Part shown: one piece after another, positions 9,023 to 18,008 of the stretch
Numbering within the stretch: the first letter of the stretch is position 1
Layout of the letters: each line of letters opens with the position of its first letter
Assembly (NCBI RefSeq): GCF_009857885.1
Contig: NZ_WWER01000002.1
Location: 248,001 to 312,000, forward strand
Length of the DNA stretch: 64,000 nucleotides
Origin: Pusillimonas sp. TS35
GTDB taxonomy: Bacteria > Pseudomonadota > Gammaproteobacteria > Burkholderiales > Burkholderiaceae_B
Direction: 5' to 3'
Notes under the pieces: generated by a model
Database searches by the model: none
What the model was told of the DNA's origin: nothing
Seen by the model: the letters and a program-made list of their open reading frames with translations, nothing else
Translations under genes and position numbers: made by a program

Positions 9023-11119
9023 ATGAATGTCACAGAAGGCGGGGCTAAGATATCTGGCACCATCCGTTACCAAACGATCGAGGGCGTGGCGCTCATCATC
9101 ATCGATAACCCGCCGATCAACGGGCTGGGCGACACCGTGCGTCGCGGCATTTCGGATGCATTGACCCTAGCCCGCGCAGACGCGGATGTACGGGCAGTGG
9201 TGCTGATGGGTGCCGGAAAGGTGTTCTGCGGCGGTGCCGACATCCGCCAATTCAATACACCCGCCGCCAAAGCGCGCCCGTTGCTGCGTGACGTAAATCG
9301 AGACATCGAGCGTTGCGTAAAGCCTGTTATCGCATGTATTCACGGGGTCGCGCTCGGAGGTGGTCTTGAGCTGGCGCTCGCTTGCCACTATCGCATCGCC
9401 CAGCGTTCAGCTCGTGTGGGGCTGCCCGAGGTGAACCTTGGGCTCGTACCCGGCGGAGGCGGCACACAGCGCCTGCCGCGCCTGATCGGCGTGAATAATG
9501 CTGTACGCTTGATTTCCACCGGGAAGCAGATTGACGCTGAAGAAGCGTTGTCGTTAAAGCTTGTAGATCATATATTTGACGGCCATCTTGTACATGCGGC
9601 CGTCGCATTCGCGCAGGCAGCGGCTGCGTCTAAAGAACCCTTGCCCCTGCTCGCGAACACGCGGATTCCGACATCTGATCTTCCGGACTTCGATACATTG
9701 CGCAACGGCGTCAAGCCCAAAGCACGCAATGCGCTTGCTCAACGCACAGCTATCACATGCATCGAAGCTGCGACACAGTTGCCTTTTGAGCAGGGACTCG
9801 ATAAGGAACGCGCCTTGTTCGAGGAGCTTGTGGCGGGCACGCCATCCAAAGCACTGCGACATATGTTCTTCGCCGAGAAGGAGGCAGCCAAGTTTGCCAT
9901 GGCGGATACCAGCCAGGCGGTGCTTCCAGTGCGCAGTGTGGGCATTCTGGGAGCAGGCACCATGGGCGGTGGTATTGCCATGGCACTCGCGAATGCCGGG
10001 ATTCCGGTGGTGTTGTGTGAGCAGGATCAGGCTGCGCTTGATCGCGGCATGTCGCTCATAGAACGCAACTATCAGATCTCCGTCTCGCGGGGTGGCCTGA
10101 CGGCCGAAGCTGTAGGGGCGCGGCTACGCCGCATACAGACCACACTGGACATGACGACCTTCGCCGACGTAGATCTGGTTATCGAAGCTGTCTACGAAGA
10201 CATAAGCGTCAAACGCGACGTCTTCACGAAGCTGGATCGCATCTGCAAGGCTGGCGCGATTCTGGCGACCAACACTTCGCGCCTTAACATCAACGACATC
10301 GCAGCCGTCACACAACGCCCACAGGACGTGATCGGACTACATTTCTTCAGTCCGGCCAATGTTATGAAGCTGCTTGAGGTGGTGCGGGGCGAGAAGACAT
10401 CGGACGCCGTCATCGCATCCTCGATGCGGTTGGCGGTAACCATCGGCAAGATCCCGGTGCTGGTCGGTGTATGCGAAGGGTTTGTCGGCAACCGCATGCT
10501 CACGGGATACTGGCGCGAAGCAGGCTTTTTGCTCGAAGAAGGTGCATCCGTAGCGCAGATCGATGCAGCGATGCAGAACTTCGGCTTTGCGATGGGGCCG
10601 CTTGCCATGGCTGACTTGGCCGGTATGGACATCAACTGGGCGACGCGCAAGCGGCTCGCACCCACTCGCCCTAGTCATCTGCGCTACTCCAAGGTGGCCG
10701 ACAGAATATGCGAACTAGGGCGTTTCGGCCAGAAAACCGGCGCGGGTTACTACCGCTATGAGTTGGGAAATCGTACACCGATCCCCGATCCAAGTGTCGA
10801 AAAACTGATCGCAGAGTGCGCTCGCGAAGCCGGCATCGCGCGCCGTCAGGTAACCGACGAAGAAATTGTTGAGCGCTGTGTGCTTGCACTGGTCAACGAA
10901 GGCGCGCATATAGTTGATGAAGGTATTGCACAACGCGCGTCCGATGTGGATGTTGTCTATGTTAATGGCTATGGCTTTCCGGCTTGGCGGGGCGGGCCTA
11001 TGTTCTATGCTCAGACGCTGGGTTGGGGGCTGGTATTGGAGAAAATTCACAACCTTCATGCCATGCACGGCGATCATTGGGTACCGGCACCATGGATAGC
11101 GCAACAGGCATTAGCCTGA
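9023..11119 (+). CDS. Enoyl-CoA hydratase / 3-hydroxyacyl-CoA dehydrogenase fusion
   Basis: A 698-residue bifunctional FadB/FadJ/PimF-type protein. The N-terminal crotonase domain (about residues 15-200) has the oxyanion-hole segments GAGKVFCGGADIRQF and IHGVALGGGLELALACHYR, and the acid/base region LPEVNLGLVPGGGGTQRLP with its Glu. The NAD-binding domain starts at VGILGAGTMGGGIAMALA (about 308-325). It is followed by the 3-hydroxyacyl-CoA dehydrogenase core with IGLHFFSPANVMKLLEV, and two C-terminal dehydrogenase domains ending with GYGFPAWRGGPMF. It would hydrate the enoyl-CoA made by the two dehydrogenases and oxidise the hydroxyl group, leaving C-C cleavage to the thiolase-fold protein. 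It is the last gene of the cluster; no acyl-CoA ligase gene accompanies it. Confidence 0.95.
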   Translation: MNVTEGGAKISGTIRYQTIEGVALIIIDNPPINGLGDTVRRGISDALTLARADADVRAVVLMGAGKVFCGGADIRQFNTPAAKARPLLRDVNRDIERCVKPVIACIHGVALGGGLELALACHYRIAQRSARVGLPEVNLGLVPGGGGTQRLPRLIGVNNAVRLISTGKQIDAEEALSLKLVDHIFDGHLVHAAVAFAQAAAASKEPLPLLANTRIPTSDLPDFDTLRNGVKPKARNALAQRTAITCIEAATQLPFEQGLDKERALFEELVAGTPSKALRHMFFAEKEAAKFAMADTSQAVLPVRSVGILGAGTMGGGIAMALANAGIPVVLCEQDQAALDRGMSLIERNYQISVSRGGLTAEAVGARLRRIQTTLDMTTFADVDLVIEAVYEDISVKRDVFTKLDRICKAGAILATNTSRLNINDIAAVTQRPQDVIGLHFFSPANVMKLLEVVRGEKTSDAVIASSMRLAVTIGKIPVLVGVCEGFVGNRMLTGYWREAGFLLEEGASVAQIDAAMQNFGFAMGPLAMADLAGMDINWATRKRLAPTRPSHLRYSKVADRICELGRFGQKTGAGYYRYELGNRTPIPDPSVEKLIAECAREAGIARRQVTDEEIVERCVLALVNEGAHIVDEGIAQRASDVDVVYVNGYGFPAWRGGPMFYAQTLGWGLVLEKIHNLHAMHGDHWVPAPWIAQQALA

Positions 11120-11325
11120 AGTTTGCTCCATGGATCAACCTGGGGCATGTCTGCAACCACTGATACTCATGGCCCCTGTAACAAACGCGGTGCCTTGATC
11201 GTCAACCTCCAACGCATCTGGCATAGCCCCCTGCACATGCCTCCTGCAACTATGTTCAAACTCCTATCCAGGCTATGTAAACACCGTATACCGCCGGCCC
11301 CCTCTCCTCCTTTACAGTTGAAACG

Positions 11326-11343
11326 CCGGCAGTTTGGCGCCGG
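11326..11343. terminator. Possible terminator hairpin after the beta-oxidation cluster
   Basis: CCGGC (11326-11330) pairs with GCCGG (11339-11343) around AGTTTGGC and is followed by TATTTCTT. The stem is short and the U-tract imperfect. The rest of the 258-bp gap (11120-11377) shows no gene I can support; it also carries the promoter and Shine-Dalgarno (GGAG at 11367-11370) of the following lipoprotein gene. Confidence 0.35.
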
Positions 11344-11377
11344 TATTTCTTGATAAGAACACCCCTGGAGACGAATG

Positions 11378-12382
11378 ATGATGAACACCCTAAGGCGCCG
11401 GCTCTTGCTGGCGGGTTCGGTGGCCGGCTTGGCCGCCTGCACGCCGCTGGGCAACACAAAGCGTTCAGACGTGAATGTTGCGGCACTGTTCTGCGGCAAT
11501 GTGAATGACGGCGGTTTCATGCAGGCTGGGTATGAAGGCTTGATGCTGGCGCAGCGCAAGCTGGGTGTTTCCACCTATCATCTGGACGGCGTCGCCAACG
11601 AAACAAATGCGCAGATCGCCGCGCTGGAAAAACTGGCGGCGCGGCGGCCGCGGCTTATCGTGGCGCATGGGGGGCAGAACAACAAAGCGGCGCAGCAGGT
11701 TGCAGCTGCGCATCCCGACATCCTGTTTGTGGTGACGCAGGGCAGCGTGCATGCGGCCAATCTGTCGAGCTACGATGTGCTGCAGGAAGAATCCGCCTGG
11801 CTGGCCGGCGCTTATGCGGCCATGATGACGCGCACCAAGGTGGTGGCGCACCAATCCGGTATCCGCGTACCGCCGGGCCTGCGCGCACGCGCTGCCTATG
11901 CGCATGGTGTGCGCACTGCGGATCCATCCGTCAAGCTGCTAACCAACTTCTCGGGCAACCAGGACGATGTGGCGCTGGCTGATCGCGTCGCGCGCGCCCA
12001 AGCCAAGGCGGGCGCGGACATTATCTACACCATGCTCAATTCTGGCCGCTCAGGCACCACCGAAGCTTGCCGCGCGCTGGGCATAAAGGAGATCGGCAAC
12101 GTCGCCGACTGGGTCGCCCGCGATCCTGCTGTGTTCATTGCCTCGGCCTACGCCGATGTGGGCATCGGCGTCTATGAAGCCTGCAAAGATGTCGCCAACA
12201 ATACGTTCAAGGGCGGCCAGGTTTTCAAGGTGGGCCTGAAGAACCCCGACGCGGTGCGGCTGATTATGGCGGCCGACACGCCCGCACCCGTGCGCCAGCG
12301 GATCGAAAGCTATCAGCACCAGATTCTGTCGGGCCAGATAAAAGTTCAGACCGAGTACAACGGGCCTGAATTCAAGATCTGA
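11378..12382 (+). CDS. BMP-family substrate-binding lipoprotein
   Basis: A periplasm-facing lipoprotein of the basic membrane protein (BMP/PnrA) family, 334 residues from ATG 11378. ATG 11375 and 11381 are alternatives; 11378 gives a 7-base spacing from GGAG. The leader MMNTLRRRLLLAGSVAGLAAC ends in a lipobox (LAAC) for lipidation. The body contains family-typical pieces such as FCGNVNDGGFMQAGYEGL and AGADIIYTMLNSGRSGTTEA. BMP receptors usually bind nucleosides or autoinducer-2-like ligands and serve ABC transporters. No permease or ATPase gene is adjacent, so it is an orphan receptor. The ligand is unknown. Confidence 0.88.
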   Translation: MMNTLRRRLLLAGSVAGLAACTPLGNTKRSDVNVAALFCGNVNDGGFMQAGYEGLMLAQRKLGVSTYHLDGVANETNAQIAALEKLAARRPRLIVAHGGQNNKAAQQVAAAHPDILFVVTQGSVHAANLSSYDVLQEESAWLAGAYAAMMTRTKVVAHQSGIRVPPGLRARAAYAHGVRTADPSVKLLTNFSGNQDDVALADRVARAQAKAGADIIYTMLNSGRSGTTEACRALGIKEIGNVADWVARDPAVFIASAYADVGIGVYEACKDVANNTFKGGQVFKVGLKNPDAVRLIMAADTPAPVRQRIESYQHQILSGQIKVQTEYNGPEFKI

Positions 12383-12434
12383 GGCTGCATTGCGCTTCGG
12401 AAACGGGCCTTGAACCCGGCGTCCAGCCATGCGC

Positions 12435-13313
12435 TCAGGGCATGCAATCGCTAAAAAACGCCGGGTGCGCCTGTCGGATGGTGTCGGCGTACTCGAGCGT
12501 GCCCGACAAGTGCTGGCGCAGCGCCGCCTGTGCGCCCTCTGCATCACCCGCTTCGATGGCGGCGAGCACAGCGGCGTGATCACTGACAATACGTTCGCGC
12601 TTTCCGGCGGCCGGCAGGTGCAGCCGGCGCAGGCGGTCGATATGACCGCTGCGCGCCTTCACCAATGCCCATAAGCCTTCTTTGCCGGCTGCCTGGTACA
12701 GGCAGAGGTGAAAGGCTTGATCTTCTTCGGTGAAGCGATCATCGTCTTGCTCGTGCAGCGCACGCTGGTTTGCAACAATGCCGCGCAGCTGCGCCAGCAG
12801 GCAGGGCGACGGGCGCAACGCCAGCTCGCGTACGAGTTCCAGCTCGATGGCTCTGCGTAGAAAATGCGTTTCGCGCGCATGCGCCAGATCGATGCGGCTG
12901 ACGCGCGTAGCCGACTGCGGAAATACATCTACCAGCTGCTCCTCGGCCAGCTTGAGCAGCGCTTCGCGCACAGGCGTTTGGCTCACGCCATACGCCTGGG
13001 CCAGTTCCGCTCGTGACAGCGCCGCGCCAGGCGGCAGATCCAGGGCGACGATGCGCGCCCGCAGCAATTCATAGAGCTGGGGCACGGCATGACGCGCACG
13101 ATCGAGCGCAACCTGCGTTCGCGCATCAGATGCGGCGCCGGCGGCGAACGGGGCAAGCTGGTCGGCTGCGCGCGCAGGCGGCCCCGATGACGCCGGCTGC
13201 GCAGGCCGGGCAGACCCACCCGCCGCGAGCTTGTCCGACGGGTTAAGCGGCGCATCGTGCGAGCCCGCCTCCTCGGCCGAGTTCACGTGATGGATTGAGC
13301 GAGCACGTGGCAT
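12435..13313 (-). CDS. GntR-family (FCD) transcriptional regulator
   Basis: A 292-residue regulator of the FadR/FCD branch. The winged-helix domain lies at about residues 77-140 (LYELLRARIVALDLPPGAAL ... YGVSQTPVREALLKL). It is followed by an all-helical FCD domain with the metal/ligand-site pattern of Glu/His residues (EDQAFHLCLYQAAGKEG, SDHAAVLAAIEAGDAEGAQ). The first 70 residues are an unusually long, Ala/Pro-rich extension, so translation may start later, though I see no better start. It is transcribed divergently from the ABC transporter/dehydratase operon across a 179-bp gap containing a near-palindrome, and most likely represses that operon in response to its substrate. Confidence 0.92.
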   Translation of the reverse strand: MPRARSIHHVNSAEEAGSHDAPLNPSDKLAAGGSARPAQPASSGPPARAADQLAPFAAGAASDARTQVALDRARHAVPQLYELLRARIVALDLPPGAALSRAELAQAYGVSQTPVREALLKLAEEQLVDVFPQSATRVSRIDLAHARETHFLRRAIELELVRELALRPSPCLLAQLRGIVANQRALHEQDDDRFTEEDQAFHLCLYQAAGKEGLWALVKARSGHIDRLRRLHLPAAGKRERIVSDHAAVLAAIEAGDAEGAQAALRQHLSGTLEYADTIRQAHPAFFSDCMP

Positions 13314-13358
13314 TTGATTTTGAAGGTTGAAGTTTTAATTTTATCGTTTACAACGCGG

Positions 13359-13376
13359 ATACTGATATATTAGTAT
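13359..13376. promoter_or_regulatory. Probable GntR operator in the divergent promoter region
   Basis: The 18-bp sequence ATACTGATATATTAGTAT is a near-perfect palindrome: the outer ATACT/AGTAT arms match exactly, and only one symmetric pair (2 of the 18 bases) breaks the symmetry. It sits in an AT-rich stretch between the divergent GntR gene and the transporter operon, the usual place and size for an FCD-regulator operator. Confidence 0.55.
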
Positions 13377-13492
13377 TTCAATACGCGACACACAATAAAA
13401 ACCATTCTTGCAACACCTGTTTTTTGCAGGGCCACCCGCCACACCGGCCCAAAGATCGTTCAACAGATCATCCAACAAACACGGAGACAACG

Positions 13493-14506
13493 ATGACGCA
13501 CGTGCGCAAGCTTGCCGCAGCCCTATCCATTGCTGTGCTGACCCTGGCCACCACCCACGCGGCCGCACAGGAAAAAACCGAAATCACCATCACCAAGCAG
13601 CCCAGTATCCTGTATCTGCCCGCCTTGGTGATGCAAAAACAAGGTTTGATCGAAAAACACGCCGCGCAAGAAGGCGTGAAGGATCTCAAGGTGAATTGGC
13701 GTTCGTTCACCAGCGGCGGCGCGGCCACCGATGCGCTGCTGTCCGATAATGTCGAAATCGTGAATAGCGGCCTGGGCAATTTGCTGCTGCTGTGGGATCG
13801 TACCAAAGGCAAAGTAAAGGGCATCACCACCAACTCGGCGCTTCCCTTGGCGCTGGTCAGCCGCGATCCCAGGATCAAAACGCTGAAAGATTTCGGCCCC
13901 ACTGACAAGATCGCAGTGCCCACCATCCGCGTCTCCACGCAGGCCATCCTGCTGCAGATGGCGGCCGAAAAAGAATGGGGCAGCGACAAGTGGTCCAAGC
14001 TGGATGCAAACACGGTGCAGCTTGGACACCCCGACGCCGCTGCAATGCTGGCCAACCCCAAGGGCGAGGTCGGCACGCACTTTGCCGCGCCGCCTTTCTA
14101 CTACAAAGAACTCAAGACAGTGCCCAACGCGCATGTGATCCTGCGCTCGAACGACATCATCGACGGAGGCCTGTCACAGTCCACCCTGTTCACCACCACC
14201 AAGTTCGCGGACAACAACCCCAAGATCATCAAGGCCGTGCTGGCTGCCTCTCGCGAGGCGATCGACTTCATCAAGAAGGACACCCCGCAGGCCGTGGACA
14301 TCTACCGCGAAGTGAGCGGTGACCAGACCCCGCGCGACGAGCTGCTGGACATGCTCAAACAGCCCGGCATGATGGACTTCCAGATGGCGCCCGCCGGCTC
14401 GATGAAGTTTGCCACGCACATGCACAAGGTCGGCATTCTCAAGACCATGCCCGCCAAGTGGACGGATTATTTCCTGCCCGTGTCGGCGAGCCTGAACGGC
14501 AACTGA
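13493..14506 (+). CDS. NitT/TauT-type ABC transporter substrate-binding protein
   Basis: A 337-residue periplasmic binding protein of the SsuA/TauA/ThiY (NMT1) group. The start ATG 13493 is chosen because GGAG precedes it at 13483-13486 and a normal signal peptide follows (MTHVRKLAAALSIAVLTLAT, cleavage near THAAAQ). The mature protein opens with ITITKQPSILYLPALVMQK and contains the nucleating segment SGGAATDALLSDNVEIVNSG. It is the first gene of an operon with an ATPase, a permease, an IlvD-type dehydratase and an RraA-type aldolase. From the enzymes, the imported compound may be a sugar acid or another hydroxy acid, although NMT1-type receptors more often serve sulfonates, nitrate or pyrimidines. 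Confidence 0.92.
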   Translation: MTHVRKLAAALSIAVLTLATTHAAAQEKTEITITKQPSILYLPALVMQKQGLIEKHAAQEGVKDLKVNWRSFTSGGAATDALLSDNVEIVNSGLGNLLLLWDRTKGKVKGITTNSALPLALVSRDPRIKTLKDFGPTDKIAVPTIRVSTQAILLQMAAEKEWGSDKWSKLDANTVQLGHPDAAAMLANPKGEVGTHFAAPPFYYKELKTVPNAHVILRSNDIIDGGLSQSTLFTTTKFADNNPKIIKAVLAASREAIDFIKKDTPQAVDIYREVSGDQTPRDELLDMLKQPGMMDFQMAPAGSMKFATHMHKVGILKTMPAKWTDYFLPVSASLNGN

Positions 14507-14508
14507 TC

Positions 14509-15357
14509 ATGACTGCAAACGCTACGCCCACGCTACTGGAAGTCGACAACGTCACCCTGCGCTACAAGACTTCCGACGCCATCATCACTGCCACCCGCCG
14601 CGTCAGTTTCAACGTCGCGGCCGGGGACCGCTTCGTGTTGCTGGGGCCGTCGGGCTGCGGCAAATCCACGCTGCTCAAGGCGGTGGGCGGCTACCTGACG
14701 CCTGATGAAGGCGAGATCCGCATCAAGGGCAGGGCCGTACAACGGCCCGGCGCCGACCGCATGATGGTGTTCCAGGAGTTCGATCAACTGCTGCCCTGGA
14801 AAACCGTGCTGGAGAACGTGATGTTTCCGCTTGTGGTGGCGCGCAAAATGCCCCGCAAGCAGGCCGAGGAGCGCGCCCGCGCCTTTGTGGAAAAAGTACA
14901 TCTGGGCAGCTTCGCAGACAGCTATACGCATACGCTGTCGGGCGGCATGAAGCAGCGCGTGGCGATTGCCCGCGGGATGTGCATGGAGCCGGACATCCTG
15001 CTCATGGACGAACCGTTCGCGGCGCTCGACGCCCTGACTCGGCGCCAGATGCAGGATGAGCTGCTGCAGTTGTGGGACGACACACGTTTTACCGTCATGT
15101 TCGTGACGCATTCGATTGCTGAGGCCATCCGCATCGGCAATCGCATCCTGCTGCTCTCGCCACATCCCGGCGAGGTCAAGGCAGAAGTGGTTGATGTGGA
15201 AGCGGCCGCCAACGACCCGGTGGCCGCCGCCGCACTTGAGCAAGATATCCACGACCTGCTTTTTGACGACGGCGGGCCGCCGCCGCAAACTGGAGAGGCT
15301 GCGGCAAAGCCGCTGCCCGCACATACCGCACATGAGGAAGGAGTACAGACAGCATGA
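14509..15357 (+). CDS. NitT/TauT-type ABC transporter ATP-binding protein
   Basis: A 282-residue ABC ATPase. It has Walker A GPSGCGKST (about residues 46-54), Q-loop FQEFDQLLPWK, signature [15 protein letters not shown] (about 143-157), Walker B ILLMDEPFAALDALTR and a switch His in VTHSIAEAI. The core ends near residue 240; the remaining 40 residues are a variable Ala/Pro-rich tail. It starts 2 bp after the stop of the receptor gene, and its last bases overlap the permease start (ATGA). It energises uptake by the receptor and permease encoded on either side. Confidence 0.95.
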   Translation: MTANATPTLLEVDNVTLRYKTSDAIITATRRVSFNVAAGDRFVLLGPSGCGKSTLLKAVGGYLTPDEGEIRIKGRAVQRPGADRMMVFQEFDQLLPWKTVLENVMFPLVVARKMPRKQAEERARAFVEKVHLGSFADSYTHTLSGGMKQRVAIARGMCMEPDILLMDEPFAALDALTRRQMQDELLQLWDDTRFTVMFVTHSIAEAIRIGNRILLLSPHPGEVKAEVVDVEAAANDPVAAAALEQDIHDLLFDDGGPPPQTGEAAAKPLPAHTAHEEGVQTA

Positions 15358-16223
15358 CTCGCGCAAGCATCATCATGAAACAGCAGGGCGGCCCCGATGC
15401 CGGCACGGGCGAGCATGTTGTCGTCGCACGCACGCTGCCGCTCATCCAGCGCCTGTGGAGCGATGCCTTCGTGCGCAAATCCACCATCGTGCTGCTGCTG
15501 GCCATCGCCTGGGAAATCTACGGACGCGCGCTTGGCAACCCGCTGCTGTTTCCCACCCTGTCCGACACCGTGATGGCATTTATCGATCGCATCGGCGACG
15601 GCTCGCTCAGCGACCGGGCCTGGACATCGCTGCAAGTACTCACGATGGGTTATGCGCTGGGCATCGTGATCGCGGCGGCCATCACCATACTGGCCATCAC
15701 CACGCAAATCGGCACCGACTTTCTAGAAGTGATGACGGCGATGTTCAACCCGCTGCCCGCCATCGCCTTGCTGCCGCTGGCACTGATCTGGTTCGGTCTG
15801 GGCACCACCAGCATCGTGTTCGTGCTGCTGCACTCGGTGGTATGGGTGGTAGCGCTGAACACGCAATCAGGTTTCATGGCAGTCTCGCAAACACTGCGCA
15901 TGGTGGGCCGCAATTACGAGCTGCGCGGCCTCAGCTATGTCGCCCATATTCTGATCCCCGCCGCGTTTCCATCTATTCTCACAGGGCTGAAGATAGGCTG
16001 GGCCTTCGCATGGCGCACCCTGATCGCCGCAGAACTCGTATTTGGCGTCGCGTCCGGCCAGGGCGGGCTGGGCTGGTTCATCTTCGAAAACCGTAATCTG
16101 CTCGATATCCCTGCTGTGTTCGCCGGGCTGCTCACGGTCATTATCATCGGTCTGATCGTCGAGAACCTGGTGTTCCGCCTGATCGAGAAGAGAACCGTGC
16201 GCCGCTGGGGCATGCAAAGCTGA
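15354..16223 (+). CDS. NitT/TauT-type ABC transporter permease
   Basis: A 289-residue inner-membrane permease of the BPD_transp_1/SsuC type with about six membrane spans. The EAA loop that docks the ATPase is around GRNYELRGLSYVAHILIPAAFPSILTGL (split: the conserved Gly lies in ELRGLSYVAHILIPAAFPSI). Start 15354 overlaps the ATPase stop; ATG 15375 (MKQQGG) is a possible alternative. It forms the transmembrane channel for the importer upstream. Confidence 0.93.
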   Translation: MTRASIIMKQQGGPDAGTGEHVVVARTLPLIQRLWSDAFVRKSTIVLLLAIAWEIYGRALGNPLLFPTLSDTVMAFIDRIGDGSLSDRAWTSLQVLTMGYALGIVIAAAITILAITTQIGTDFLEVMTAMFNPLPAIALLPLALIWFGLGTTSIVFVLLHSVVWVVALNTQSGFMAVSQTLRMVGRNYELRGLSYVAHILIPAAFPSILTGLKIGWAFAWRTLIAAELVFGVASGQGGLGWFIFENRNLLDIPAVFAGLLTVIIIGLIVENLVFRLIEKRTVRRWGMQS

Positions 16224-16265
16224 CCCCACGCCACACCCATGCTTTGATTGCTAACAGGAAACAGA

Positions 16266-17996
16266 ATGAACAAGAAGGTGGATTCACTGCGCAGCGCGCG
16301 CTGGTTCGAACCCGACGATCTGCGCGGTTTCGGCCATCGCTCACGCATGATGCAGATGGGCTATGGCCCCGACGACTGGGCCGGCAAGCCGGTGGTGGGC
16401 ATCATCAACACCTGGTCCGATATCAACCCCTGCCACGCTCACTTCAAAGAGCGTGTGCACGACATCAAGCGCGGCATCTTGCAGGCGGGCGGCTTCCCCA
16501 TCGAACTGCCCGCGCAGTCGCTGGCCGAGCAATACGTAAAGCCCTCCACCATGCTCTACCGCAACATGCTGGCCATGGAAACCGAAGAACTGATCCGCTG
16601 TCACCCCATCGACGGCGTAGTGCTGATGGGCGGCTGCGACAAGACCACGCCGGCGTTGCTGATGGGCGCCACCAGCGCCGGCGTGCCGGCCATTTATGTA
16701 CCGGCCGGCCCCATGCTGCGCGGCAACTGGGAAGGCAAGACGCTGGGTTCAGGCTCGGATGCCTGGAAGTACTGGGACGAGCGGCGCGCGGGCAATATCA
16801 CGCCTGTGCAATGGCTGGGCATTGAAGGCGGTATCGCACGCTCGCACGGCCACTGCATGACCATGGGCACGGCCAGCACCATGACCGCCATCGCCGAGGC
16901 GCTGGGCATGACACTGCCGGGCGCATCGTCTATCCCCGCGCCCGACGTGAACCACATCCGTATGTGCGCAGCGTCGGGCCGCCGCATCGTGGAGATGATT
17001 CTTGAAGACCTGACACCCGGCAAGATACAAACCCACGACGCTTTCCTGAACGCCATCAATGTCGCCATGGCCATGGGCTGTTCCACCAACGCCATCATCC
17101 ATGTGATCGCCCAGGCGCGCCGCGCGGGCTGCGACATCAGCCTTGACGATTTCGATCGCGCCAGCCGCGTGGTACCGGTCATCGCCAACATCCGCCCCAG
17201 CGGTGAACGCTACCTGATGGAAGACTTCTACTACGCCGGCGGGCTGCCCGCCATGATGGCGCAGATGAAGCCGCATCTGAAGTTGGACGCCTTGACGGTG
17301 AACGGTCGCACGTTGGGAGAAAACCTTGAGGGCGCGCGAGTCTATAACGACGATGTGATCCGCAGCCTGGACCGGCCCATCTATGCCGAAGGTTCGCTGG
17401 CCGTGCTCCGCGGCAACCTTGCTCCCGACGGCTGTGTGATCAAGCCCGCCGCCGCCGAGCCGCGCCTGCGCCAGCACACCGGCCCCGCCCTGGTGTTCGA
17501 CAGCTACCCAGACATGAAGGCGCGCATCAACCTGCCCGACCTGGACGTGACACCCGATCATGTACTGATTCTTCGCAACGTGGGCCCGCAGGGCGGCCCC
17601 GGCATGCCCGAATGGGGCATGATCCCCATCCCGCAGAAGCTGGTCGAGCAAGGCGTGCGCGACATGCTGCGCATCTCCGACGCGCGCATGAGCGGCACCA
17701 GCTATGGCGCCTGCATCCTGCATGTGGCGCCTGAGGCCTATATCGGCGGCCCGCTGGCCTTGGTGCGGACGGGCGACATGATCACCGTGGACGTGCCCAG
17801 CCGTACGATATCGATGGACGTGGCGGACGAGGAACTGGCGCGCCGCCGCGCCGCCCTCGTCCCGCCCACGCCTCGCTATGGGCGCGGCTATGGTTGGATG
17901 TTCTCACGCCATATTCAACAGGCCGACACCGGCTGCGATTTCGATTTTCTGCAAACCAGCTTTGGGCCCTCCGCCGGCGAACCCGACATCTTCTAG
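16266..17996 (+). CDS. IlvD/Edd-family dehydratase (sugar-acid dehydratase type)
   Basis: A 576-residue iron-sulfur dehydratase of the IlvD/EDD family. It belongs to the branch of L-arabinonate and other aldonate dehydratases, with the family segments VVGIINTWSDINPCHAHF, VVLMGGCDKTTPALLMGA, GGIARSHGHCMTMGTAST and DARMSGTSYGACILHVAPE. Cys in NPC, GGCDK and GHCMTMG are the cluster-ligand candidates. It removes water from a 2,3-dihydroxy acid to give a 2-oxo-3-deoxy acid. ATG 16266 follows an AGGAAA Shine-Dalgarno; an upstream TTG is in frame but lacks one. The neighbouring aldolase would accept the 2-oxo product. Branched-chain amino-acid synthesis (IlvD) is less likely because of the catabolic context. 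Confidence 0.92.
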   Translation: MNKKVDSLRSARWFEPDDLRGFGHRSRMMQMGYGPDDWAGKPVVGIINTWSDINPCHAHFKERVHDIKRGILQAGGFPIELPAQSLAEQYVKPSTMLYRNMLAMETEELIRCHPIDGVVLMGGCDKTTPALLMGATSAGVPAIYVPAGPMLRGNWEGKTLGSGSDAWKYWDERRAGNITPVQWLGIEGGIARSHGHCMTMGTASTMTAIAEALGMTLPGASSIPAPDVNHIRMCAASGRRIVEMILEDLTPGKIQTHDAFLNAINVAMAMGCSTNAIIHVIAQARRAGCDISLDDFDRASRVVPVIANIRPSGERYLMEDFYYAGGLPAMMAQMKPHLKLDALTVNGRTLGENLEGARVYNDDVIRSLDRPIYAEGSLAVLRGNLAPDGCVIKPAAAEPRLRQHTGPALVFDSYPDMKARINLPDLDVTPDHVLILRNVGPQGGPGMPEWGMIPIPQKLVEQGVRDMLRISDARMSGTSYGACILHVAPEAYIGGPLALVRTGDMITVDVPSRTISMDVADEELARRRAALVPPTPRYGRGYGWMFSRHIQQADTGCDFDFLQTSFGPSAGEPDIF

Positions 17997-18008
17997 GAGA
18001 ACTTCAGC

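Noticed and set aside
16300-16320. GGTTCGAACCC, which resembles a tRNA T-arm
   Set aside because: It lies in the coding sequence of the IlvD-type dehydratase (RWFEPDD), and no cloverleaf can be drawn around it.
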